The notes beneath the pieces were generated by a model. It was not told the DNA's origin, searched no databases, and saw only the letters and a program-made list of their open reading frames with translations. Made by a program: the position numbers and the translations under genes. From Starkeya sp. ORNL1 (GTDB taxonomy: Bacteria > Pseudomonadota > Alphaproteobacteria > Rhizobiales > Xanthobacteraceae), in the NCBI RefSeq assembly GCF_012971745.1, contig NZ_CP048834.1, forward strand, positions 5,217,001 to 5,281,000: a stretch of DNA of 64,000 bases, written 5' to 3'. Shown piece after piece: positions 49,618 to 58,283 of the stretch (the stretch's first letter is position 1; each line of letters opens with the position of its first letter).

Positions 49618-50133
49618 ATGACCACCGGCGACAGCCTGACCACCATCGACGTGAAGACCTTCTGGCGCACGCTGGGCGAACGGGCCACCGGCATGACCAT
49701 CGTCACCGCGCAAAGCGATGAGGGCCCGGCCGGCTTCCTCGGCCTCTCCGCCTCGCATGTCACCGCGGATCCCGCGACCATGCTGGTCTCGATCGATCGG
49801 AAGACCAGCGCGCTGGCTGGTGTGCTGGCCAAGCGGCACTTCGCGGTGAATTTCCTGCCCGCCGATGCCGGCCATGTCGCCGACGCCTTCTCCGGCAAGG
49901 CCGGGCTCTCGGGTGCGGACCGTTTCCTTGCCGGCGAGTGGGGCGAACTGGCGACCGGGGCGCCGGTGTTCAACAAGGCGCTCGGCGTGTTCGACTGCGT
50001 GGTCGACGACGTGATCGAGCGTGGCAGCATCTCCATCGTCATCGGCACGGTGGTGGCGGCGCGAGCGTCTGGCGAGGGCGAGCCGCTGGTGTTCTTCCGC
50101 GGGAAGACGTTTGCCGGGTTCGGGGCGGTCTAG
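49618..50133 (+). CDS. Flavin reductase 2
   Basis: 171 aa. Same fold as the preceding gene but distinct: FWRTLGERATGMTIVTA, GFLGLSASHVTADPATMLVS, and VFFRGKTFAGFG at the C-terminus. It starts 30 bp after the first reductase, so the three genes form an operon. Two reductases beside one monooxygenase is unusual; one may serve the second monooxygenase at 53388. Confidence 0.88.
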   Translation: MTTGDSLTTIDVKTFWRTLGERATGMTIVTAQSDEGPAGFLGLSASHVTADPATMLVSIDRKTSALAGVLAKRHFAVNFLPADAGHVADAFSGKAGLSGADRFLAGEWGELATGAPVFNKALGVFDCVVDDVIERGSISIVIGTVVAARASGEGEPLVFFRGKTFAGFGAV

Positions 50134-50142
50134 GAAACGAAC

Positions 50143-50253
50143 CTCATCCTGAGGTGCTCGCGTAGCGAGCCTCGAAGGATGCTGAAGCAGAAGACGGCCA
50201 TCTGGGATGGGCATCCTTCGAGGCCCGGCTTTGCCGGGCACCTCAGGATGAGG
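50143..50253. repeat. Family A palindromic repeat pair
   Basis: CCTCATCCTGAGGTGCTCGC ... CCTCGAAGGATGC, then GCATCCTTCGAGGCCCGGC ... CACCTCAGGATGAGG. It separates the convergent reductase and ABC operons and may end both. Confidence 0.85.
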
Positions 50254-50259
50254 TCGTCT

Positions 50260-51015
50260 TTAGTGCAATATCTGCGCAAGGAATTCCCGTAGCCGCTCAG
50301 TGCGCGGCGCGGTGAAGAAGGCGTCCGCCGGCGCGCTCTCCACGATCTGCCCCTCGCTCATGAAGATGCAGCGGTCGGCGACGCGGCGGGCGAAGCCCAT
50401 TTCGTGGGTCACGCAGATCATGGTGACACCGCCGCCGGCGAGTTCCTCCATCACCTCCAGCACTTCCTTGACCATCTCCGGGTCCAGCGCCGAGGTCGGC
50501 TCGTCGAACAGCATGATCGGCGGTTCCATGCACAGCGCGCGGGCGATGGCGACGCGCTGCTGCTGGCCGCCGGAGAGGCGTACCGGGTATTTGTGCGCCT
50601 GCTCGGCAACGCGCACGCGCTCCAGATACTTCATGGCGATCTTGTCGGCCTGTTCCTTGGCGAGGCCGCGATTGAGCTTGAGTGCCAGCGTGCAATTCTC
50701 CAGCGCGGTGAGATGCGGAAACAGGTTGAAGTGCTGGAACACCATGCCGACTTCCAGCCGCACATCCTGGATGGCGGAGGGATCACCGCTCACCTCGATG
50801 CCGTTGACCCGGATTCGTCCGGCGCTGTGCGGCTCCAGCCGATTGATGCAGCGGATCAGCGTCGACTTGCCGGAGCCGGACGGCCCGCAAATCACGATCT
50901 TCTCGCCGCGATGCACGTCGAGGTCGATGCCGGCGAGCGCGTGATGCGTGCCGTACCATTTCTCCAGGCCCGCAATGGCGATGGCCACTGGGCGCGTATC
51001 CATGGGGGCGCTCAC
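50260..51015 (-). CDS. Polar amino acid-type ABC importer, ATPase
   Basis: 251 aa. Walker A GPSGSGKST (44-52), signature RLSGGQQQRVAIARAL, Walker B IMLFDEPTSALDPEM and switch His in CVTHEMGFA. GlnQ/HisP type. The GTG start overlaps the permease TGA by 4 bp (GTGA) and has AGGAGG close upstream; the alternative ATG at 51003 is less well placed. Confidence 0.93.
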   Translation of the reverse strand: MSAPMDTRPVAIAIAGLEKWYGTHHALAGIDLDVHRGEKIVICGPSGSGKSTLIRCINRLEPHSAGRIRVNGIEVSGDPSAIQDVRLEVGMVFQHFNLFPHLTALENCTLALKLNRGLAKEQADKIAMKYLERVRVAEQAHKYPVRLSGGQQQRVAIARALCMEPPIMLFDEPTSALDPEMVKEVLEVMEELAGGGVTMICVTHEMGFARRVADRCIFMSEGQIVESAPADAFFTAPRTERLREFLAQILH

Positions 51016-51770
51016 AGCACCTCCTTGCCGATGCGGATCGCGCGCGGCTTGCGGACGGTGCGCGTGGCGGGTTCTTCCACATTGTGCCGGTCGAGATGAT
51101 CGCCCCACACCCGGAAGCCGAGGCGCACCGTGTTCACGAAGGCCCAATAGAGCGCGGCGGCGCACAGGATGGGGGTGAAGGGATCATAGGTCTGCTCGAA
51201 GATGCCGTTCGCCACCGCGGTGAGATCGGTGATGGTGACAACGCTGACAATGGCGGTGCCCTTGATGAAGCTCACCACCTCGTTTTGGTAGGCTTTGAGC
51301 CCATAGCGTATGGCGAGCGGCATGCGGACATAGAGGAAGACGTTGCGCGGCGAGATGCCGAGCGCCTGGCTCGCCTCGACCATGCCGGCCGGCACGGCGA
51401 GTAGGGCGCCTCGCAGCACCTCGGCCATGAAGGCCGCGTGGTTGAGGCTGAAGGCGACGATGGCGCAGCCGAAGGCGCTGCCGAACAGCAGCCAGAGCGG
51501 ACCGTTGCGCAGCGCCTCGATCTGGCCGAAGCCGTAATAGACGAGGTAGAGCAGGATCAGCACCGGCGCGCCGCGGAAGAAAACGATGAAAGTCCCCGCG
51601 AACTGGCGGACCCAGGCGCGCTCCGACATACGGGCGAAGCATATCGGGAAGGCCAGCACCAGCCCGCAGGCGAGCGAGAGGAGGGTGATCGCCACCGTCA
51701 TCGTCAGCCCGCGCAGCAGCGCCGGGAAACTGTCGTAGGCGAGCGCAAGGTCGATCGGGAGCCCGCTCAT
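51012..51770 (-). CDS. Polar amino acid-type ABC importer, permease 2
   Basis: 252 aa. About five TM helices. HisM/GlnP-type opening RGLTMTVAITLLSLACGL and the EAA-like loop EASQALGISPRNVFLYVRMP. Its ATG overlaps the preceding permease stop by 4 bp. Confidence 0.92.
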   Translation of the reverse strand: MSGLPIDLALAYDSFPALLRGLTMTVAITLLSLACGLVLAFPICFARMSERAWVRQFAGTFIVFFRGAPVLILLYLVYYGFGQIEALRNGPLWLLFGSAFGCAIVAFSLNHAAFMAEVLRGALLAVPAGMVEASQALGISPRNVFLYVRMPLAIRYGLKAYQNEVVSFIKGTAIVSVVTITDLTAVANGIFEQTYDPFTPILCAAALYWAFVNTVRLGFRVWGDHLDRHNVEEPATRTVRKPRAIRIGKEVL

Positions 51771-52474
51771 GCTTTCGCCCGCGCGCGCCCGCGCTCAAGC
51801 CGGATCTCCAGTGCATCGGCGATCTTGAGCGTGAGGCCGCTGAACAGGATGAAGAACAGCGCGGTGGCGATGAAGAAGATGAACGGCTCCTTGGTGGCGC
51901 CGGCCGCGATCTTCGCCGCGCCCACCAGATCGTGCAGCCCGGCGAGCGAGACCAGCGGCGTCTCCTTCAGCATGAACATCCACAGATTGACGAGGCCCGG
52001 CAGGGCGAGCCGCATCACCTGGGGCATGATCACCCGCCACCACATGATGAAGCGCGGGATGGCGAGCGCGCGGGCGCCTTCAAACTGGCCCCTGGGCAGG
52101 TTGCCGACCGCGCCGCGGATCAGCTCGGCGATGTAGGCGGCATAGACGATGGAGAGCGCGGCGACGCCCGCGCCGAACGGCGACACGTCGGGGGCCAGAT
52201 CGCCGAGCACGGCGGTGAGCATGGCGCTGCCGCCATAGAAGATCAGGAAGATCACCAGCAGCGAGGGCACGCCCATGAAGATCGAGGCATAGACGCGCCA
52301 GATCGCCTCGGTGATGCGGCTGCCCGAGAGTGTCGCGATCGCAATCAGCATGCCGAACAGCATCGCCAGCGCGAAGCTCAGCAGGAACAGCTCCATGGTG
52401 ACGAGCGCCCCCGCGGCGAGCTGGCCGAGATAGCCGTAGAGCTGCGCCCCGGAGAGGCTCGTCCAGAGGCTCAT
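51767..52474 (-). CDS. Polar amino acid-type ABC importer, permease 1
   Basis: 235 aa, about five TM helices; GALVTMELFLLSFALAMLFG at the start and EGARALAIPRFIMWWRVIMP as the EAA loop that contacts the ATPase. Forms the heterodimeric channel with permease 2. It starts 31 bp after the binding protein gene. Confidence 0.92.
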   Translation of the reverse strand: MSLWTSLSGAQLYGYLGQLAAGALVTMELFLLSFALAMLFGMLIAIATLSGSRITEAIWRVYASIFMGVPSLLVIFLIFYGGSAMLTAVLGDLAPDVSPFGAGVAALSIVYAAYIAELIRGAVGNLPRGQFEGARALAIPRFIMWWRVIMPQVMRLALPGLVNLWMFMLKETPLVSLAGLHDLVGAAKIAAGATKEPFIFFIATALFFILFSGLTLKIADALEIRLERGRARAKA

Positions 52475-52505
52475 TGCGCTGTCCCCGCTGCTGCTTCGAG
52501 AGGGT

Positions 52506-53357
52506 TCAGTTCACCTTGTCGACGCAGGCGCCCTCGGCGGTGATCGTCGGCACCGGAACCCACTTCTTGCGGATCTTGGTATAGGTGCAGTCGGCGATGA
52601 TCTCGGCGAGCGTGGCGTTGACGCGCTTCGCCAGTTCCTCGCTCTTCTTCGGTACGATCCAGCTATAGCCGCGCTCGGCTTCCGGGATCGCCGGGTCGCC
52701 GAGCCAGTGGTCGCCGCCGGTGAGCTTGTAATCCTTGCCCTCGGGCTTGGCGATGAGCTCCAGCGTCCAGTTGATCTTGGAATCGAAGACCAGGTCGAGA
52801 CGACCGGCCAGCAGGTCAAGCTTCATCTGGTCCGGGTTGTCGTAATAAACATAGGTGAATTCGTCGCCGAAGCGGTCCTGGATGTACTTCACCATCGAAG
52901 CGCCACGCTGCAGGGCGATCCGCAGCTTCTTCCCGGCCATGCCTTCCTTGGTATAGGTGTAGTCGCTCGACTTCGGCGCAATGAAGGTTGCCGGGTTGTA
53001 GACGATCGGCGTCAGGAACAGCACCTTGTCCTTGCGCTCCGGGGTCGGCGCGATCTGGGTCGCGATCATGTCGAACTTGCCCTGCAGCATGGAAGGGATC
53101 AGCGCCTTGAAATCCATGGCGACGATCTCGCAATCGGCCTTCATGCGCTTGCACACCTCGCGCGCAAGCTCCGGCTCCATGCCGGTGAGCTTGCCGTCGG
53201 AATCGACGATGCTGAAGGGCGGGTAGACGCCCTCATTGCCGAGCCGGAGCTTCTCGGCCTCGGCGCCGGTGAGGCTGCCCGCCAGCAGCAACGAAGCGGC
53301 CGTGAGGCTGCCGAGCGTGCGGAGGAAACGAACCGGCTTAAGCGTCTTTGCATGCAT
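52506..53357 (-). CDS. Periplasmic solute-binding protein of the ABC importer
   Basis: 283 aa, SBP_bac_3 family. Signal peptide (LGSLTAASLLLAGSLTGAEA). Ligand-binding pattern LRLGNEGVYPPFSIVDSDG, LTGMEPELAREVCKRM, CEIVAMDFKALIPSMLQGKFDM (read from IPSMLQGKFDM). Family members bind cationic or polar amino acids or opines. Given its neighbours, the ligand is probably an N-substituted acid, but this is inference. Confidence 0.92.
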   Translation of the reverse strand: MHAKTLKPVRFLRTLGSLTAASLLLAGSLTGAEAEKLRLGNEGVYPPFSIVDSDGKLTGMEPELAREVCKRMKADCEIVAMDFKALIPSMLQGKFDMIATQIAPTPERKDKVLFLTPIVYNPATFIAPKSSDYTYTKEGMAGKKLRIALQRGASMVKYIQDRFGDEFTYVYYDNPDQMKLDLLAGRLDLVFDSKINWTLELIAKPEGKDYKLTGGDHWLGDPAIPEAERGYSWIVPKKSEELAKRVNATLAEIIADCTYTKIRKKWVPVPTITAEGACVDKVN

Positions 53358-53387
53358 CGGCGTGAATCCTTGGCTGGAAGGAGGGGG

Positions 53388-54707
53388 TCAGAATTCGAGG
53401 AGGTTGTCGCGCAGGTGGGCATGCTCATAGGCACGGCGGGTGAGGCCGCGTTGCTGCAGGACCGGGACCAGCCCGTCCATGATGGTGGCGACCGAGCGGC
53501 GGCTGACATCGCCGAGCACCAGCAGGAAGCCGTCGCCGCCGACCTCCTGCATGATCTCGTCCATCTGGCTCGCCACGCTGTCCGGCGTGCCGACCACATC
53601 GACGCAATAGCCGACGCTGACATGGTCGATAATGGCCTGGCGCAGCGACTTGTCGCCGGCCCGCGTGAGGAATTGCGAGAGGCTGGACTGGTGGCCATTG
53701 GTGGTCAGCGTCAGCTGGCTGACCGGGGTGTCGAGGTCGCAGCCGGAGAGATCGAGATTGGTGCTCCAGCCGAAGCGGGCGAGCCTCGCCTCGATGTTCT
53801 TCTCCGCCGAAACACGGCGCTGCTCCGCGTACCAATGCGCCTGTTCCTCGGTCTCGGCGACGATCGGCGAGAGCAGGAACAGCACCTTGCAATCGTTCGG
53901 GTCGCGGCCGAGCTCGGCCATCTGGGCACGCACATCGTCGCGGTACTGCTTCATGGCGGCGATGCCGTTCGGCGCGGCGACGATGGTGTCGGCGTGGGTG
54001 GCCGCGATGGTGCGCCCGCTCCGGGAGCCGCCGGCCTGCGCGATCACCGGCAGGCCCTGCGGGCAGGGGCCGGAATTCAGCGGGCCGCGGGAGCGGTAAT
54101 ATTGCCCCTCATAGTCGATGGTGTGGACCTTGGCAGGATCGATCAGCACGCCGGTCTCGCGATTGGCGACGATGGCGCCGGGCTCCCAGGAACCCCAGAG
54201 CTGCTTGACGATCTCGATATATTCCTGCGCCATCACATAGCGCTGGTCATGCTCCGGGAGCTTGTCCATGCCGAAATTCTGCGCGGAAAAGTCGGAGCTG
54301 CCGGTCACCATGTTCCACCCAGCACGGCCGCTGGATACCTGGTCGAGCGAGCCGACGATGCGCGCGGTGAGGTACGGGTGGTAGGCGAAGGTCGAGAGCG
54401 TCGGCACGATGCCGAGCCGCTTGGTGGCGGCGGCCATCAGGGTTGCGACAACGGACGGTTCCTGACGCGGTACGCAGATGCCGCCTTCCAGGAATATGTC
54501 GCGCGAATTTCGCCAATTCTGGCCGACATAGATCGAATCTTCGATCAGAATATAGTCAAAGCAGGCGCGTTCCATGCCGCGCACCAGGTCCAGGAACATG
54601 TCCGGGACCATCCAGTCCTCGCTGATATTGCCCGTCCAGGGCTCACCCCAGGCCTGAATGCTCGAGCCTTGAAGAAACCAGGCAAGGTGGAAGGGATTCG
54701 CAGACAT
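53388..54707 (-). CDS. FMNH2-dependent monooxygenase, NtaA/SnaA/DszA family (2)
   Basis: 439 aa, same subfamily as the enzyme at 47716 but well diverged. Motifs: NPFHLAWFLQG, ACFDYILIEDS, GRAGWNMVTGSSDFSAQNFG, QAGGSRSGRTIAAT, GTPDSVASQMDEI. It is the first gene of the operon with the importer, so the imported compound is probably its substrate. SD GAAGG before ATG 54707. Confidence 0.9.
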   Translation of the reverse strand: MSANPFHLAWFLQGSSIQAWGEPWTGNISEDWMVPDMFLDLVRGMERACFDYILIEDSIYVGQNWRNSRDIFLEGGICVPRQEPSVVATLMAAATKRLGIVPTLSTFAYHPYLTARIVGSLDQVSSGRAGWNMVTGSSDFSAQNFGMDKLPEHDQRYVMAQEYIEIVKQLWGSWEPGAIVANRETGVLIDPAKVHTIDYEGQYYRSRGPLNSGPCPQGLPVIAQAGGSRSGRTIAATHADTIVAAPNGIAAMKQYRDDVRAQMAELGRDPNDCKVLFLLSPIVAETEEQAHWYAEQRRVSAEKNIEARLARFGWSTNLDLSGCDLDTPVSQLTLTTNGHQSSLSQFLTRAGDKSLRQAIIDHVSVGYCVDVVGTPDSVASQMDEIMQEVGGDGFLLVLGDVSRRSVATIMDGLVPVLQQRGLTRRAYEHAHLRDNLLEF

Positions 54708-54750
54708 TCTATACCTTCGACACAGATGAGATGCGCACTGTAACCTCTGG

Positions 54751-54782
54751 CCGCAAATGACAACCTTCAGTTACATTTGCGG
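54751..54782. promoter_or_regulatory. Inverted repeat upstream of monooxygenase 2
   Basis: CCGCAAATG (54751-54759) and CATTTGCGG (54774-54782) form 9 bp perfect arms with 14 bp between, 44 bp before the gene start. Inside and beside it, TGTAAC and GTTACA repeat. A good candidate operator. The rest of the 362 bp to map shows nothing clear. Confidence 0.5.
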
Positions 54783-55069
54783 TCGTACAGTCGAGGCTAG
54801 CGGAGGTGCGAAAGGGCGAATATCGCCAAGAGGCAAAGCATTATTCGGCTGCGCAAATTCGAGGCATGCCTACCAATTCGGCTAGCCGACTATTTTTCGG
54901 ACAATTGCGTAATGCGTGGAACCGCGTCTTCTCGGCATTCCCCCGGGCCGGGGCGTGGCGGGTCCGCGCGGATCCGGAAACCTCAAAGGCATCTTCCGGC
55001 ACGCGCTCAGTTGCGCCGCTCGCCGGATGGCTTACATTCCTGCCAACAAAACCTTTGGAATTCCCGCCT

Positions 55070-55900
55070 ATGAGTTATGTGGAAGCGGCAAATGCGCCGC
55101 TGCGTAAGACCGGCCATATCAAGCTGCACGGGCCCGAAGGCTTCGCCGGCATGCGCCGCGCCGGGCGGCTCGCCGCCGAGGCGCTGGACCTGGTGCACGA
55201 AATGGTCGCACCGGGCGTGACCACGGACGCCATCGACAGGCTGGTGTTCGAGTTCGGCATGGACAACGCCGCCTATCCGGCGACGCTAATGTATCGCGGC
55301 TACCGCAAATCGACCTGCACCTCGATCAATCATGTGGTCTGCCACGGCATCCCGAACGACAAGCCGCTGCGCGAAGGCGACATCGTCAATGTCGACGTGA
55401 CGCTGATCTTCGATGGCTGGCATGGCGATTCCAGCCGCATGTACCCGGTGGGGCCGATCCCGCGCCGGGCCGAGCGGCTGCTCGACGTCACCTATGAATC
55501 GATGATGCGCGGCATCAAGGCGATCCGGCCGGGCGCCCATGTCGGCGATATCGGCGCGGCGATCCAGGATTTCGTCGAGCCGTACCATATGAGCGTGGTG
55601 CGCGACTTCTGCGGCCACGGCCTCGGCCAGTTGTTCCATGACGAGCCGAACGTCGTCCATGTCGGCCGGCGCGGCGAGGGCCCCGAATTGCTGCCGGGGA
55701 TGATCTTCACCGTGGAGCCGATGATCAATCTCGGCCGCCCGCACGTGAAGGTGCTCTCCGACGGCTGGACCGCGGTGACCCGCGACCGTTCGCTCTCCGC
55801 GCAGTTCGAGCATTCGGTGGGCGTCACCGAGAACGGCGTCGAGATCTTCACGCTGTCGCCCAAGGGCTATCACAAGCCGGTGTTCGGCACGCCGCTATGA
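55070..55900 (+). CDS. map: Methionine aminopeptidase, type I
   Basis: 276 aa. Metal ligands Asp/Asp in [18 protein letters not shown], His in [11 protein letters not shown], Glu in [10 protein letters not shown] and Glu in [12 protein letters not shown]. It removes the initiator Met. ATG 55070 (MSYVEAAN) fits the family; the frame is open to 54806 but that part is not conserved-looking. Overlaps radC by 4 bp. Confidence 0.95.
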   Translation: MSYVEAANAPLRKTGHIKLHGPEGFAGMRRAGRLAAEALDLVHEMVAPGVTTDAIDRLVFEFGMDNAAYPATLMYRGYRKSTCTSINHVVCHGIPNDKPLREGDIVNVDVTLIFDGWHGDSSRMYPVGPIPRRAERLLDVTYESMMRGIKAIRPGAHVGDIGAAIQDFVEPYHMSVVRDFCGHGLGQLFHDEPNVVHVGRRGEGPELLPGMIFTVEPMINLGRPHVKVLSDGWTAVTRDRSLSAQFEHSVGVTENGVEIFTLSPKGYHKPVFGTPL

Positions 55901-56652
55901 GTGCTGCGGCGGACGACGCGGACGAGGACGAGCCGAACATCGCGCGTCCGAAATCCGGCGCCGGTCTCGCCGAGGCGGCCGTCCCGCATTTCGTCGGTCA
56001 TCGCGAGCGGCTGCGCGAACGCTTCCGCCAGGCCGGCGGCGAGGCGCTGCCGGATTACGAGTTGCTGGAGCTGGTGCTGTTCCGCGCCGTGCCGCGGGCA
56101 GATGTGAAGCCGCTCGCCAAGCAGCTGATCCAGTATTTCGGCTCCTTCGCCGAGGTCGTCTCCGCGCCGCCAAAAAGGCTGCGCGAGGTGAAGGGGGTCG
56201 GCGAGGCCATCGTCACCGAGCTGAAGCTGATCGGCGCGTCCGTGGAGCGGGTGACCCGCGGCAAGGTGCGCGCCCGCGCCGTGCTCTCCTCCTGGAGCGC
56301 GGTGATCGAGCATTGCCGCGCCTCCATGGCGTTCGCCGACCATGAGCAGTTCCGCATCCTGTTCCTCGACAAGCGCAACCAGCTGATCGCCGACGAGGTG
56401 CAGCAGCGCGGCACGGTGGACCACACCCCGGTCTATCCGCGCGAGGTGGTGAAGCGGGCACTGGAACTGGCGGCGAGCGCCGTCATACTGGTGCACAACC
56501 ATCCGAGCGGCGACCCGACACCATCGAACGCCGACATCCAGATGACCAAGACCATCATCGATGTGGCGAAGCCGCTGGGCATCGAGGTGCACGACCACAT
56601 CATCGTCGGCAAGGACGGCCACGCCAGCCTCAAGGGGCTGCGGCTGATCTGA
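55897..56652 (+). CDS. radC: RadC-family JAMM protein
   Basis: 251 aa. HhH region ([17 protein letters not shown]) and C-terminal JAMM metal motif [14 protein letters not shown], with the Glu upstream. Role in repair is doubtful despite the name. Start ATG is inside the map stop (ATGA). This map-radC pair is common in Hyphomicrobiales. Confidence 0.94.
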   Translation: MSAAADDADEDEPNIARPKSGAGLAEAAVPHFVGHRERLRERFRQAGGEALPDYELLELVLFRAVPRADVKPLAKQLIQYFGSFAEVVSAPPKRLREVKGVGEAIVTELKLIGASVERVTRGKVRARAVLSSWSAVIEHCRASMAFADHEQFRILFLDKRNQLIADEVQQRGTVDHTPVYPREVVKRALELAASAVILVHNHPSGDPTPSNADIQMTKTIIDVAKPLGIEVHDHIIVGKDGHASLKGLRLI

Positions 56653-56702
56653 GCTCCGCCCTCATCGGCCGGGCGACTGCGGCCGACCACGCGGCGCGCG
56701 GC

Positions 56703-57137
56703 TCAGCCCTTCTGGAGCGTGCCGACGATCTTTTGGTTGAACGTTCGGCAGACCGCCTCGAGCTCGGCCGGATCGTAATTGGCGGGTAATGCCGCCATTG
56801 CGCGGAAGAAGTCGTGGTGCCGCGCCGGCGTCGACACCAGCACCTGGATTGCATCGGATTGCTGCAGGTTCACGAAGCCGTGGACGTCGCCGCCCTTCAC
56901 TGCCACGAAGTCGCCAGCGTGAACGTCGAAAGTGCTGTCTCCCACGGTAAAGCGCAGCGTTCCCGCGGACACGAGAAAGATCTTGTCCTCGTCATAGGAG
57001 ATATGCGGCGGTGCACCGAATTTCGGCGTCACCGTCATGCGCATGACCGTGACCTTGCCGTCGTCGCCGGCGATGATCTCGGTCGTCAGGCCGGCGAAGC
57101 TCACGACGTCGCTGCTCTCGATCCTGCCGCTTTTCAT
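56703..57137 (-). CDS. Cupin-domain protein
   Basis: 144 aa. Cupin_2 fold: PHISYDEDKIFLVSAGTLRF (about 44-63) with metal-type His and Glu/Asp, and GDFVAVKGGDVHGFVN. It lacks an obvious second metal His in the first motif. Function unknown. Divergent from a LysR gene that probably controls it. Confidence 0.8.
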   Translation of the reverse strand: MKSGRIESSDVVSFAGLTTEIIAGDDGKVTVMRMTVTPKFGAPPHISYDEDKIFLVSAGTLRFTVGDSTFDVHAGDFVAVKGGDVHGFVNLQQSDAIQVLVSTPARHHDFFRAMAALPANYDPAELEAVCRTFNQKIVGTLQKG

Positions 57138-57216
57138 GATGTGTCTCCATCAAAGTGTCGATGGGGACATAGTTGGGTGGGGCCGCTGTGCGCTCCAGCG
57201 GGCAATTCCTATCTAC

Positions 57217-57238
57217 ACTGTCCAGCAGGATGGACAGT
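57217..57238. promoter_or_regulatory. 8 bp-arm palindrome at the lysR start
   Basis: ACTGTCCA (57217-57224) and TGGACAGT (57231-57238) are perfect arms with 6 bp between, ending one base before the chosen lysR ATG. Binding here would block lysR translation or transcription; the cupin promoter is about 80 bp away. Confidence 0.5.
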
Positions 57239-58132
57239 ATGGACCTCAATGCCGTCCGGACATTCATCGAAGTCGTGCGGGCCGGCGGTTTCTCGGCAGC
57301 GGCACGCCGGCTCGGCATGCCGCGTTCCACCGTCAGCCTGCGCGTGCGGACACTGGAGGAGGCCTTGGGCGTGCGGTTGTTCAAGCGCTCGACCCGCGCC
57401 GTTGCCCTGACAGAGGAGGGGCGGGCGCTGTTCGACGGGGCGGCCGCGGCGCTTGGCGCGCTCGCCGAGACGGTCACCTCGATTGGCGCGGTCGGTGGCG
57501 AGCTCAAAGGTCCGATCCGCGTGACCGCGCCGGCGGATTTTCCCACCCGCTTCCTGGCGGAGGCGATCGGGAGCTTCCGCGCCCGGCATCCCCGGGTCAC
57601 CTTCGAGGTCATCCTCGGCAACGCGCTGCTCGACCTCGTGTCGGACAATATCGACATCGCGCTGCGGATCGGGATCGCCAATCCTCAGGACGCCGTCATG
57701 CGCCCGGTGTTCGCGGCCGAATACGGCCTGTTCGCGAGCCCCGGCTACCTTCAACAGCATGGGGAGCCGACAACGCTCGCGGAGGTGCGGACGCTGATCG
57801 TGCCGCCGCGCGAGATGCGCAGCTTCCTCGAGCGTCGCGTCTTCTGCGCCGCTTTTCCAGCCGAGCCGGCCATCCAGGCGAACAATTTTCTCCTGATCCG
57901 AGACCTTGCCACGGCAGGACATGGAGTGGGTGTGCTGCCGGTCGGGCTGTGCATGCCGGACGTCGAGCAGGGCAGGCTGCGGCGCACTCTTCCGAACATT
58001 TCCGGCGCGGTGACGATGAGCTTGTCATTTCCGAACCGCGCCGACATGAGCGAGCGGGTCCGGGCGTTCGCCGACCATTGGGCGCGACAATTGCCGCAAT
58101 CGCGCCCGGTGACCGCTGCCCGATCCAGCTGA
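57239..58132 (+). CDS. LysR-family regulator
   Basis: 297 aa. wHTH: MDLNAVRTFIEVVRAGGFSA then RRLGMPRSTVSLRVRTLEE. Substrate domain with PIRVTAPADFPTRFLAEAI, of the CrgA-like group. ATG 57239 is preferred because AGGA is 8 nt upstream; 57230 is also in frame. Likely regulates the divergent cupin gene. Confidence 0.87.
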   Translation: MDLNAVRTFIEVVRAGGFSAAARRLGMPRSTVSLRVRTLEEALGVRLFKRSTRAVALTEEGRALFDGAAAALGALAETVTSIGAVGGELKGPIRVTAPADFPTRFLAEAIGSFRARHPRVTFEVILGNALLDLVSDNIDIALRIGIANPQDAVMRPVFAAEYGLFASPGYLQQHGEPTTLAEVRTLIVPPREMRSFLERRVFCAAFPAEPAIQANNFLLIRDLATAGHGVGVLPVGLCMPDVEQGRLRRTLPNISGAVTMSLSFPNRADMSERVRAFADHWARQLPQSRPVTAARSS

Positions 58133-58170
58133 CCGGCGCGGTGGCCCAATCGAGGGAGACCGTGGACGGA

Positions 58171-58283
58171 CTAGAGCCCTTATCGTTCGGATGGAACATC
58201 CGAACGATAAGGGCTCTAGATTCAATAAGCTGGAGCAATTCCTCTTCGACCAGATGATTCCATCTGATCGGGAAATGCTCTAG
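58171..58283. repeat. Composite repeat: 23 bp perfect palindrome plus family B unit
   Basis: Arms 58171-58193 and 58197-58219 (starting CTAGAGCCCTTATCGTTCGG) pair perfectly around GAA. Then GAGCAATTCC ... GGAAATGCTCTAG (58233-58283). The closing CTAG gives the poxB stop codon. It may terminate both convergent genes. Confidence 0.88.
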
